Below are positions 7,395-13,883 of a stretch of DNA of 15,059 bases, one piece after another. Positions within the stretch are counted from its first letter, which is position 1. Each line of letters starts with the position of its first letter. The stretch comes from Enorma sp964624825 (GTDB lineage: Bacteria > Actinomycetota > Coriobacteriia > Coriobacteriales > Coriobacteriaceae): the NCBI GenBank assembly GCA_964624825.1, contig CAZUYD010000038.1, forward strand, positions 1-15,059. Reading direction: 5' to 3'. Both the position numbers and the translations under genes were made by a program. Below the pieces are notes generated by a model, which ran no database searches, was not told the origin of the DNA, and saw only the letters and a program-made list of their open reading frames with translations.

Positions 7395-8660
7395 TTACAG
7401 GCTGGACGGAGCGGCGATGTGGCCGGCGACGGCAGACGCTGCGGCAACGGCTGGCGATGCAAGGTAGACCTCGCTCTTGGTATCGCCCATGCGGCCGACG
7501 AAGTTGCGATTCGTGGTGGAAACGCAGCGCTCGCCCGCCGCGAGGATGCCCATGTACCCGCCCAAGCAAGGACCGCATGTAGGCGTCGAGAACACGCAGC
7601 CCGCGTCGATGAACGCATCGGCCAACCCTTCGGCCATGCACTGCTTGAACACCGCCTGGGTCGCTGGAATCACGATGCAGCGCACGCCCGCGGCCACGCG
7701 GCGACCGCGCAGCACGTCGGCCGCGGCGCGCATATCTTCGATGCGCCCGTTCGTGCACGACCCGATCACCGCCTGGTCTATGGCGATGTGCGTGCTCTCG
7801 CTCACAGGATAGGTGTTGCTCGGCAGATGCGGCCAGCTCACGCATGGCTTGATGTCGGCCGCGTCGATATGCACCACGCGCGCGTACGCGGCGTCCGCAT
7901 CGGCATGGTACTCGACCGGTGGACGCTGGCAGCGCCCTTCGAGCCAGGCGCGCGCCACATCATCGACCTCCATGATGCCCGCCTTGCCACCCGCCTCGAT
8001 CGCCATGTTCGAGATAGTCATGCGGCCTTCCATAGACAGGGAGCGAATGGTCGAGCCGGTAAACTCCATCGCCTGGTACAGCGCGCCATCGACGCCGATG
8101 AGCCCGATGATATGCAAAATGACGTCCTTTGCCGTGGCGCCATCGGTAAGCTCGCCTTCGATCTCGAACTTGATGGTGGGCGGAACCTTGAACCAAGCGC
8201 GCCCGGTCGCCATGCCGACGCCAGCGTCGGTAGATCCCACGCCGGTGGAGAAGGCGCCGAGCGCGCCGTAGGTGCACGTGTGAGAATCGGCACCGATCAC
8301 CAAGTCGCCGGGAACCACGACGCCCTGCTCGGGCAGCAGCGCGTGCTCAATGCCCGCGCAGCCCTGCTCCCAGTAATGGGTGATTTTCTGCTCGTGAGCG
8401 AAATCGCGCATCTTCTTGGTCTGCTCGGCGCTTTTGATGTCCTTGTTGGGGGCATAGTGATCGGGCACCAAGCATACCCGGCCACGGTCGAACACCTCGG
8501 AGGAGCCGAGCTCGCGGAACACGTCGATGGCGATGGGCGCGGTGATGTCGTTCGCAAGCACCAGGTCGAGGTCGCATTCGACGAGCTGTCCCGGCCGTAC
8601 CTCATCGAGGCCGGCATGGGCAGCGAGAATCTTCTCGGCAACGGTCATAGGACGTGGCAT
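7395..8660 (-). CDS. leuC: 3-isopropylmalate dehydratase large subunit
   Basis: Aconitase-superfamily subunit carrying the 4Fe-4S cluster of isopropylmalate isomerase. It has 421 residues, the length of the LeuC2/HacA-like class rather than the 466-residue enterobacterial type, which matches the short LeuD beside it. Cluster ligands are seen at Cys302 (IGSCTNGR), Cys362 and Cys365 (TCGPCLGG). Other landmarks are VPDHYAPNKD (66-75) and GADSHTCTYGALGAFSTGVG (123-142). The start is ATG 8660 with AAAGGAA 6 nt upstream. It follows leuA after 74 nt that contain an imperfect GC-rich hairpin. Homologous homoaconitases exist, but the neighbours fix the role. Confidence 0.97.
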   Translation of the reverse strand: MPRPMTVAEKILAAHAGLDEVRPGQLVECDLDLVLANDITAPIAIDVFRELGSSEVFDRGRVCLVPDHYAPNKDIKSAEQTKKMRDFAHEQKITHYWEQGCAGIEHALLPEQGVVVPGDLVIGADSHTCTYGALGAFSTGVGSTDAGVGMATGRAWFKVPPTIKFEIEGELTDGATAKDVILHIIGLIGVDGALYQAMEFTGSTIRSLSMEGRMTISNMAIEAGGKAGIMEVDDVARAWLEGRCQRPPVEYHADADAAYARVVHIDAADIKPCVSWPHLPSNTYPVSESTHIAIDQAVIGSCTNGRIEDMRAAADVLRGRRVAAGVRCIVIPATQAVFKQCMAEGLADAFIDAGCVFSTPTCGPCLGGYMGILAAGERCVSTTNRNFVGRMGDTKSEVYLASPAVAAASAVAGHIAAPSSL

Positions 8661-8680
8661 GTTCTGTTCCTTTCGATTTG

Positions 8681-8721
8681 GGGGCGTGGCCGAGCAATGC
8701 GCAAACTACGGCACGCGCCCC
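8681..8721 (-). other. Imperfect hairpin in the leuA-leuC spacer
   Basis: GGGGCGTGGCC (8681-8691) can pair with GGCACGCGCCCC (8710-8721) with small bulges. It lies between the leuA stop and the leuC ribosome binding site and lacks a T-run. Confidence 0.4.
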
Positions 8722-8734
8722 ATAGAAGACTCGC

Positions 8735-10258
8735 CTACTTCTGCTGATCGGAGATCAGGCGATTGAGCGCGTTCAGGTACGCCTTCGTGGACGATACGAT
8801 GATGTCGCCATCCGAGCCGCGACCGATATACACGTCGCCGTTCTCGGCGGTCACGCGCACCGTCACCTCGCCCAGCGCATCGATGCCGCGCGTCACGGCC
8901 TTCACCGAGAACTCGGCCAGGTCGTTCGCCACGGCCACGATCTTATCGACCGCCTTATATGCCGCATCGATGGGCCCTGTGCCGTAGGCGCACTCGGTGT
9001 AGGTGGTGTCGTCCATCTTGGTCAGGGTGATGGTCGCCGTCGGGGTGAGCGGGAAGCCGCAGGAGACCTGCACCGCATCGAGATTCCAAACGGCTGTGCT
9101 CACGCGCTCACGCTCGTGCACGATGGACTCCAGGTCCTCGTCGTAGACCTCCTTCTTCTTGTCCGCGACCTCGAGGAACGCCTGGTATACCTCCTCGAAC
9201 TCCTCGTCAGAGAACGTGAATCCCAGCTCGCCCATACGATGGCGCAGCGCAGCATGACCAGAGCGCGCGGAGAGGATGATCTGCGAGCCGCCCGCGCCCA
9301 CATCGGCCGGGTCGATGATCTCGTAGGTGTCGCGTGCCTTGAGCACGCCGTCTTGGTGAATGCCCGAAGAGTGCGCAAACGCGTTGGCGCCCACGATGGC
9401 CTTGTTCGCCTGCACGTTCATGCCGGTGATGGAGCTGACGAGCTTCGAGGCACGGGTGAGCTCCTGTGTCACGATATCGGTATGGGCATCGAGCTCCTTG
9501 CCATGCATGCGAATCGCCATGACCACCTCTTCGAGCGCCGTGTTGCCCGCGCGCTCGCCCAAGCCGTTGATGGTGCACTCAACCTGAGTCGCGCCGTTGC
9601 GCACCGCCTCGATGGCAAGGGCGGTGGCCATACCCAAATCGTTATGGGTGTGGACCGAGATGGTGACGTCCTCGATGCCGTCCACGCGCTCGCGCAGATC
9701 GGCGATGCGGGCGCCGAACGCCCACGGCATGTTGTAACCCGTCGTGTCGGGGATGTTCACCACGGTTGCGCCCGCCTTGACCGCGGCCTCGATGATGCAC
9801 ACCAAGAAGTCCTGGTCGGCGCGGCCGGCATCCTCGGCATAGAACTCTACGTCATCGACGAAGCTGCGGGCGAGCTTGACCGCATGAACGGCGCGCTCGA
9901 TGGCCTCGTCCTCGGTCAGGCGCAGCTTGTCGCGCAGATGGCTTGGGCTCACTCCCAGGCCGGTGTGAATGCGCGGGCGCTTGGCTGTTTTGAGCGCCTC
10001 GGCCGCGACCTCGATGTCTTTATCCACGGCACGCGTGAGCCCGCAGACCGTGCAGGCATCGCCTGCGATGCGACCGATCTCGGAAACACTCTTGAAGTCG
10101 CCCGGACTCGAGATGGGAAAGCCCGCCTCGATGACATCCACATTCATGCGAATGAGCTGGCGCGCGATGATGAGCTTCTCCTCGGTGTTCATGCTGGCGC
10201 CAGGCGACTGCTCGCCGTCGCGGAGCGTGGTGTCGAAGATCGCAATCTTTCTGGTCAT
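8735..10258 (-). CDS. leuA: 2-isopropylmalate synthase
   Basis: Condenses acetyl-CoA with 2-oxoisovalerate, the committed step of leucine synthesis. It has 507 residues, the LeuA1 type. The catalytic TIM barrel opens with FDTTLRDGEQSPG (8-20), and the metal-binding histidines are His203 and His205 in SVHTHNDLGMA. NGLGERAGN (231-239) is also conserved. The C-terminal part (about 360-507) matches the LeuA dimer/regulatory domain, the usual site of leucine feedback inhibition. It could in principle be a citramalate synthase, but the short N-terminal motif pattern and the leuCDB genes favour LeuA. The start is ATG 10258 behind a strong TTAGGAGG. It is the first structural gene after a leader peptide and attenuator. 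Confidence 0.96.
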   Translation of the reverse strand: MTRKIAIFDTTLRDGEQSPGASMNTEEKLIIARQLIRMNVDVIEAGFPISSPGDFKSVSEIGRIAGDACTVCGLTRAVDKDIEVAAEALKTAKRPRIHTGLGVSPSHLRDKLRLTEDEAIERAVHAVKLARSFVDDVEFYAEDAGRADQDFLVCIIEAAVKAGATVVNIPDTTGYNMPWAFGARIADLRERVDGIEDVTISVHTHNDLGMATALAIEAVRNGATQVECTINGLGERAGNTALEEVVMAIRMHGKELDAHTDIVTQELTRASKLVSSITGMNVQANKAIVGANAFAHSSGIHQDGVLKARDTYEIIDPADVGAGGSQIILSARSGHAALRHRMGELGFTFSDEEFEEVYQAFLEVADKKKEVYDEDLESIVHERERVSTAVWNLDAVQVSCGFPLTPTATITLTKMDDTTYTECAYGTGPIDAAYKAVDKIVAVANDLAEFSVKAVTRGIDALGEVTVRVTAENGDVYIGRGSDGDIIVSSTKAYLNALNRLISDQQK

Positions 10259-10353
10259 GGTCGATTCCTCCTAATCTACGCCGGCACGGCAACTGCCCGA
10301 CACATCCGTACTGCCTGAAGGAGGTGATGCGTGTGCAGAGAAACGATATACGA

Positions 10354-10410
10354 GAAGCACCCCGTCACGCGTCACGCCCTGCAAGGCGTCTTTTGCGCGT
10401 GGGGTGCTTC
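10354..10410 (-). terminator. Probable attenuator stem-loop of the leucine operon
   Basis: On the minus strand GAAGCACCCC (10410-10401) pairs perfectly with GGGGTGCTTC (10363-10354). The stem is extended inward by ACGCG/CGCGT and ACGCC/GGCGT. The following minus-strand bases are only moderately U-rich (about half U over 15 nt), so termination may be weak or factor-assisted. It lies between the leader peptide and leuA and competes with the antiterminator pairing described for 10437-10477. Confidence 0.65.
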
Positions 10411-10436
10411 CAACAAATGCGGCTTGGCCGATATAA

Positions 10437-10477
10437 GACGAAGTACCCTACGCGCACGCGCCTAGTAGTAGCTCGTC
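10437..10477 (-). promoter_or_regulatory. Alternative-pairing segment of the leu leader (pause/antiterminator)
   Basis: Minus-strand GACGAGCTAC (10477-10468, inside the Leu codon cluster) can pair with GTACTTCGTC (10446-10437, just past the leader stop) with two central mismatches, like a 1:2 pause hairpin. The 2 segment GGGTACTTC (10448-10440) can instead pair with GAAGCACCC of the terminator 5' arm with a single mismatch (a 2:3 antiterminator). A ribosome stalled on the CTA codons would mask segment 1 and favour 2:3. Pairings were made by eye; energies are not computed. Confidence 0.6.
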
Positions 10478-10546
10478 TAGGGATAGGGTCAGCGCGCGGG
10501 CAGCGTCAGACGCCACCATATACACGCTGTGCGCTGTGAGCAACAT
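10448..10546 (-). CDS. leuL: Leucine operon leader peptide
   Basis: A 32-codon ORF on the minus strand, ATG 10546 to TAG 10448. It has eight leucines (positions 2, 3, 19, 21, 23, 26, 27, 28). Five of the last six are CTA, with three CTA codons in a row at 26-28, followed by GACA-type ending Gly-Ala-Cys-Ala and stop. CTA is expected to be the scarcest Leu codon in a genome this GC-rich, so the cluster is a sensitive gauge of charged leucine tRNA. The ribosome binding site is weak (GGGATGGG near the ATG). The ORF begins about 43 nt after the likely transcription start and its stop precedes the attenuator stem by 38 nt. Its product probably has no function beyond attenuation. The leuL label marks this role; it is not based on sequence homology. 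Confidence 0.8.
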   Translation of the reverse strand: MLLTAHSVYMVASDAARALTLSLDELLLGACA

Positions 10547-10595
10547 AATCCCATCCCTTCGCGCAACGCCTCGCGGGGGCGCTGCATTACGGCAA

Positions 10596-10624
10596 AGTGT
10601 ACCAGAAGGCTTGAATTCTGCAAA
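10596..10624 (-). promoter_or_regulatory. Probable leucine operon promoter
   Basis: On the minus strand TTTGCA (10624-10619), a 17-bp spacer, and TACACT (10601-10596) with an extended -10 TG one base upstream. It lies about 50 bp before the leader-peptide ATG, as expected for an attenuated operon. Confidence 0.6.
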
Positions 10625-10769
10625 CAGCGATTATTCGGCGGCCGCGGATGTTTTGAAAAAGGAGGCTTCTGGCCGCTGAGCTTCGGTAGCCGAAGAGCGC
10701 TCGGGCGCAACAACGCGTACCCAGCAGAGAGCTCCTGCCGCCTGAAGCGCTTACCCGGCGGGACTCCCG

Positions 10770-10873
10770 GCCACCGGCGAAGGTTGCCCAACAGGAGGCA
10801 TTCGGCTGTTACCGAGCAGCGACAGCCATAGACCTCCAGCTACCGGCGCGGTTCACCCAACAGCAAGTCTTCG
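10770..10873. repeat. Imperfect repeats of about 69 bp in a non-coding stretch
   Basis: The 35-bp segments 10770-10804 and 10839-10873 match at roughly 70 percent without gaps, sharing ACCGGCG, CCCAACAG and TTCG; spacing is 69 bp. A weaker third relative surrounds ACCCAGCAG at 10719-10727. Small dyads occur too (CTTCGG/CCGAAG at 10681-10695; CCGATG/CATCGG at 10907-10924). No protein-coding gene is supportable in 10626-10960. Confidence 0.5.
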
Positions 10874-10967
10874 CTGCTGGAGAACAGCAACGACTGCAGA
10901 CCCCAGCCGATGCCGAAACATCGGGAACCAAGCCTCGTTCGCTGCCAACATCAAGAGAACCAAAGGA

Positions 10968-11005
10968 CCCCCAGCTGCCGCCGAATGTCGACGAACAGCT
11001 GGGGG
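10968..11005 (-). terminator. Probable terminator downstream of the padR-membrane protein operon
   Basis: CCCCCAGCTG (10968-10977) and CAGCTGGGGG (10996-11005) form a perfect 10-bp stem. On the minus strand it is followed by TCCTTTGGTTCTCTT, which is U-rich but not a clean run. It lies about 160 bp past the stop at 11166. Confidence 0.6.
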
Positions 11006-11165
11006 CGGGGGAGCTTGCTATGGCGCACTCATCGTGCACAGCGCGGCGAGATCATCCCGGCATGCACTCGCGCGACCGCCGTGCGACCGCAACTGCATCG
11101 TTCGCGCACCGTTACAATGCGTAGCGTGTCTAACGCCTGACGAACCGCCGTTTTCAACAAGCACT

Positions 11166-12413
11166 CTAGTCGTATATATCGGCCAGGTCGATCTGATGGT
11201 CGGCGAAGCGATGGGCGGTCACATAGGTGCGCACCTGGTTCCAAGAATCGCTCGAATCGAAAAGCGTGTTGTTCAGCTGCGTGATGGCGTTCGAACTTGC
11301 GCTCGCGATACCGTTCTCAAGGTTCGTGCGCATGAAGACGTAGTGATCCGCATCGTGTGCGCTGTCATGCTGTTCCTGAACCGAGATCTTCACCGTGTCG
11401 ACATCCGGATAGACGGCAAACGCTGCCGTAGCGTTATACACCAGCACCGCCTCCACCGCGTCGTCATCGCAGTCCTCCGAGACGTTCGTATACGAGACGC
11501 TCAACGCCGTACCGTTCGATCCCGTGCTCACGCTGTTGATCGAGCTTCCCATGGGAAGCGCCTTGAACAGCTGCGTGACGGTTGAGCTGCCGCTTGCGGC
11601 GTTCTGAAGCGTTGACACCGCGCTCTCGTCGAGCTCCGTTAACAGAGCGAGCGTGGCCTCATATTCGCGCTGGTCCTCTGGATCAAGGTATTGCTGGATG
11701 GTAGAGCTGCTCGTGTTGGAAGCGCTGCCGCTCGTCGAGCTGGTATCGGTCGTATTGGCGCTTGTGTCTTGGCCGGTATCTTGAGCGGCCGTATTATCGC
11801 TTGCGGACGAGGCGGAACCTTGAGCGGTTTGCTCGCGCTGCGTCGCGACAGCATCGACGCCGCTGTCCTGCCCACCCATATAGCTGATCGCATAGATGGC
11901 GCCTGTGCACGCAAGCAGTATGGCGACAACGACTCCGACGATGGTAAAGAATTTCTTGCGGGGCATACCGGCGATCATGGCGCTCTCCTTTGAGGTCGGT
12001 GTGCTCTGATCTTGTACCTGGCTCGTTTCGTCTTTCTGGTCTTCCGATTCGTTCACGGTCGGCATAGGCTGCGTTTCGGTGACGTTCTCGGCCGCGGCAT
12101 CCCCATCGTGCGAGGCCTCAACGCCTATCCCCGCATCCAGCGTTGCCGCCTCAGGCTTCTCTGCCTTGTCGTCAGCATCCGCCGCAGGCAATGGAGCCTG
12201 AGTCGCATTGGCTCCGCTTTCGAGCACGTCTTCGATGCTCGTGATGCTCGCCATGGTCTTGGCCAGTGCATCCGCCTCATCCATGCCATCCGCGATGTAG
12301 TCTTCGTAGCGGGCGATAAGGTTTCCGTATATCTCTTCTTTCAGCTCAATGTTCTCTGCCGTGAGCACCCGACCCTCGAAAAGGCGCTCGACGTACATGC
12401 GAAGCTCGTTCAT
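11166..12413 (-). CDS. Single-pass membrane protein with PadR-associated N-terminal helical domain
   Basis: A 415-residue protein of unknown function. Residues 1-65 are a helical, charged domain (MNELRMYVERLFEGRVLTAE...) like the small prefix domain often encoded beside padR genes. An acidic, Ala/Glu/Asp-rich linker runs to about 150, a basic stop PRKK precedes one membrane helix at about 155-177, and a Ser/Thr/Gln-rich stalk occupies about 183-240. The C-terminal part (about 245-415) is folded-looking, with STVTQLFKALPMG, ALSVSYTNVSED and VYNATAAFAVYPDVDTVKI, resembling DUF4825-type extracytoplasmic domains; that match is from memory and tentative. The start is ATG 12413, preceded by GGGGGAG, and overlaps the padR stop as ATGA, implying translational coupling. 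A longer frame upstream is rejected because it runs through the padR gene. Confidence 0.85.
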   Translation of the reverse strand: MNELRMYVERLFEGRVLTAENIELKEEIYGNLIARYEDYIADGMDEADALAKTMASITSIEDVLESGANATQAPLPAADADDKAEKPEAATLDAGIGVEASHDGDAAAENVTETQPMPTVNESEDQKDETSQVQDQSTPTSKESAMIAGMPRKKFFTIVGVVVAILLACTGAIYAISYMGGQDSGVDAVATQREQTAQGSASSASDNTAAQDTGQDTSANTTDTSSTSGSASNTSSSTIQQYLDPEDQREYEATLALLTELDESAVSTLQNAASGSSTVTQLFKALPMGSSINSVSTGSNGTALSVSYTNVSEDCDDDAVEAVLVYNATAAFAVYPDVDTVKISVQEQHDSAHDADHYVFMRTNLENGIASASSNAITQLNNTLFDSSDSWNQVRTYVTAHRFADHQIDLADIYD

Positions 12414-12760
12414 TGGTCTCCCCCGTTCTGCTTGAGCAATCGGTCGATAATGCGGCGTACGCGAACCCATCGGTCGGTCGCTTCTGCAAGCTCAACAGTG
12501 CCCTCAGACGTCATGTGATAGTACTTTCGCCGCGCGCCCTGGGTCTCGCTGCCCCAATAACTCTCAACGAACCCTTGCCCTTCCAAGCGCTTGAGGCTTG
12601 TATAAAGCGAGGGCTCCTTCATCTCGTATTCCCCATGGCTGGCAATAGCGATATCTTTGAGGATCTCGTATCCGTAGCTATCACCGTCCTTGAGGGTGCA
12701 CAAGATGATCGCGTCGATGTTTCCTCTGATGAGGTCACTCACCGCGTCTCGTGTCGACAT
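12410..12760 (-). CDS. PadR-family transcriptional regulator
   Basis: A 116-residue winged-helix regulator. Family features are LIRGNIDAIILCTLKDGDSYGYEI (12-33), the recognition-helix region KEPSLYTSLKRLEGQGFVES (48-67), and the wing RRKYYHMTSEG (77-87). The short C-terminal helix about 88-113 is expected to dimerise. The start is ATG 12760, 8 nt after AGGAGG; an in-frame GTG at 12769 overlaps that site and is rejected. The stop overlaps the next start (ATGA). PadR proteins usually repress their own operon until a ligand or envelope signal is present; two CTGT-N3-ACAG dyads upstream are candidate operators. Ligand unknown. Confidence 0.93.
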   Translation of the reverse strand: MSTRDAVSDLIRGNIDAIILCTLKDGDSYGYEILKDIAIASHGEYEMKEPSLYTSLKRLEGQGFVESYWGSETQGARRKYYHMTSEGTVELAEATDRWVRVRRIIDRLLKQNGGDQ

Positions 12761-12777
12761 GCCAGTCACCTCCTACT

Positions 12778-12788
12778 CTGTGGCACAG
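12778..12788. promoter_or_regulatory. Candidate PadR operator, site 1
   Basis: CTGTGGCACAG, a CTGT-N3-ACAG dyad, lies just upstream of the padR ribosome binding site. Its minus-strand context CTGTNNCACAGAGTA is shared with the second copy at 12890-12900 in opposite orientation. Confidence 0.4.
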
Positions 12789-12888
12789 CACGCGCCGGAA
12801 ATGATCTCTCGACACCTGGAGTGCGCCTTCGTACTCGAGTATCCAGATGCCCGACAATCCCAACCCCATGCTCCTCTTCCTTGATGCT

Positions 12889-12917
12889 ACTGTAACACAG
12901 AGTACTATGTGTGTCGA
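12889..12917 (-). promoter_or_regulatory. padR operon promoter with candidate operator, site 2
   Basis: Minus-strand TCGACA (12917-12912) is a 5/6 -35, followed by 17 bp and TACAGT (12894-12889) as -10. The dyad CTGTAACACAG (12890-12900) covers the -10, so bound PadR would block RNA polymerase. The predicted leader before the padR ATG is about 120 nt. Confidence 0.5.
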
Positions 12918-13040
12918 TATACTTTTTTAGAAATATATTTATTTGAGCTGAGAGTAATTAATGAGCTCGGAAACCCCGTCACCGAGACCCGCTGGGTGCA
13001 AAACGAGCTTGCCGCCGAGAAAACTGATTGTAGATTATCG

Positions 13041-13077
13041 GCCCGAAGCGCCGTGCGGCCCCGAACAGCGCTTCGGC
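13041..13077. other. Large stem-loop left of the inverted repeat
   Basis: GCCCGAAGCGC (13041-13051) pairs with GCGCTTCGGC (13068-13077) with one bulged base. Reading plus it is followed by a loose T-rich tract ending in TTTTT; reading minus by none. It may act as a terminator; direction is uncertain. The surrounding 12918-13097 holds no credible gene. Confidence 0.35.
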
Positions 13078-13097
13078 TTACGTAACTTTTTGCGCAA

Positions 13098-13294
13098 GTG
13101 GCCAAAAACATACGATAGGTTGCAATAATTAAAAGGCTTTGCGGCTCTAGGAAGGTGAAAACAGGCTTTTACAGCATCCTCGGGAGCTAAAATGTGGCGC
13201 GATACCCTCACGTGAAGCGCAAATGCGCGTTGTACCCTGTCTGAAACGCGAGCTGAAGAGTAAATCGTGCAACCTATCGTATGTTTTTGGCCAC
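13098..13294. mobile_element. Perfect 27-bp inverted repeat, MITE-like element or large RNA hairpin
   Basis: The arms at 13098-13124 and 13268-13294 are exact reverse complements over 27 bp (outer end GTGGCCAAAAACATACG). They enclose 143 bp with no plausible gene. Size and terminal inverted repeats fit a miniature inverted-repeat element without a transposase. However, no target-site duplication is visible at the edges, so an alternative is a transcribed hairpin. Inside, GCGCA/TGCGC forms a small hairpin near 13219-13230. Local base composition is more AT-rich than the operons around it. Confidence 0.5.
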
Positions 13295-13327
13295 GAGCCT
13301 GAAAAATAGCGATTACGCACCGATTTG

Positions 13328-13663
13328 CTAGTTATGAGAGCAAGTCAAATGCGAGGCCAGCCAGTCGTTGTCCTCTACCAGTGACAGAAACACTTCAAAC
13401 AGCTCCTCGGGGAAGTTGTCCTCGCGCCAAGTTCCCTCATGACTTCCCTCCAAGACATTGATATTCCCCTCGTTGCCCAAGTCCCAGCACCTGTATTCCA
13501 TCGTTACATTCGATATGAGGCAACCGTCATCATCGAAGCCTGCGTCTCTTGACACTTCGAACTCTTGGTTGGCAATAAGCCCATTCTCATGACTTTCGAG
13601 CGAGAGTTCTTCGATGTGCCGGGCACTTTTAACAACGGCATAGCAATCGTCGTAACGAGCCAC
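13328..13663 (-). CDS. Hypothetical small acidic protein
   Basis: A 111-residue protein not recognised. It is rich in Asp/Glu, has no membrane segment or signal peptide, and contains aromatic-acidic stretches such as FPEELFEVFLSLVEDNDWL near the C-terminus. The start is GTG 13663 with GGAG 7 nt upstream. A second frame overlapping its first part starts at an ATG further upstream and encodes a hydrophobic N-terminus but ends early, so it is treated as a shadow. The gene is a singleton between the inverted repeat and the rplA terminator, and its base composition is more AT-rich than the leucine or ribosomal genes, which hints at acquisition. Codon structure makes it plausible as a real gene. 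Confidence 0.6.
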   Translation of the reverse strand: MARYDDCYAVVKSARHIEELSLESHENGLIANQEFEVSRDAGFDDDGCLISNVTMEYRCWDLGNEGNINVLEGSHEGTWREDNFPEELFEVFLSLVEDNDWLASHLTCSHN

Positions 13664-13822
13664 ATTACCGCTCCAAGGATCATCCTAGATGCATCTTGTC
13701 CGAATCAACGGTGCTCCCATCATCCATGTGCACATCAGTTGACCAGCACGCATTAGAGCAGGCGCCTGCGAGCGCATGCATCGGTTCAGGAAAATGCTTC
13801 GAATAGAAGCGCGATTAAAACC
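13664..13822. other. Spacer upstream of the hypothetical gene
   Basis: About 160 bp with no supportable gene. It should contain the promoter of the 111-residue protein gene; TTGATT on the minus strand near 13705-13710 is a possible -35 without a convincing -10. Confidence 0.25.
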
Positions 13823-13854
13823 GAAAAAGCCCAGCCGCCGAAGGCAACTGGGCT
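13823..13854 (-). terminator. Intrinsic terminator of rplK-rplA
   Basis: AGCCCAG (13828-13834) pairs with CTGGGCT (13848-13854); on the minus strand TTTTTCGGTTTTAA follows. It begins 30 bp past the rplA stop. Confidence 0.88.
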
Positions 13855-13883
13855 CATACAAGCTCAATATGAGAAAGCTGGGG

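Noticed and set aside
10259..10625. T-box riboswitch upstream of leuA
   Set aside because: No T-box core sequence (the conserved antiterminator bulge) was found; the Leu-codon leader and competing hairpins explain the region better.
10489..10791. 100-codon minus-strand frame across the leu promoter
   Set aside because: It overlaps the leader peptide in another frame and contains promoter elements; its composition looks like a high-GC shadow frame.
12959..13126. Plus-strand ORF of about 55 codons (ATG near 12959) that ends at the left inverted-repeat arm
   Set aside because: No family resemblance and no Shine-Dalgarno sequence; it spans the 13041-13077 hairpin. It could be a captured coding fragment, but support is insufficient.
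13685..13867. 60-codon minus-strand frame downstream of rplA
   Set aside because: It runs through the rplA terminator stem and has no ribosome binding site.
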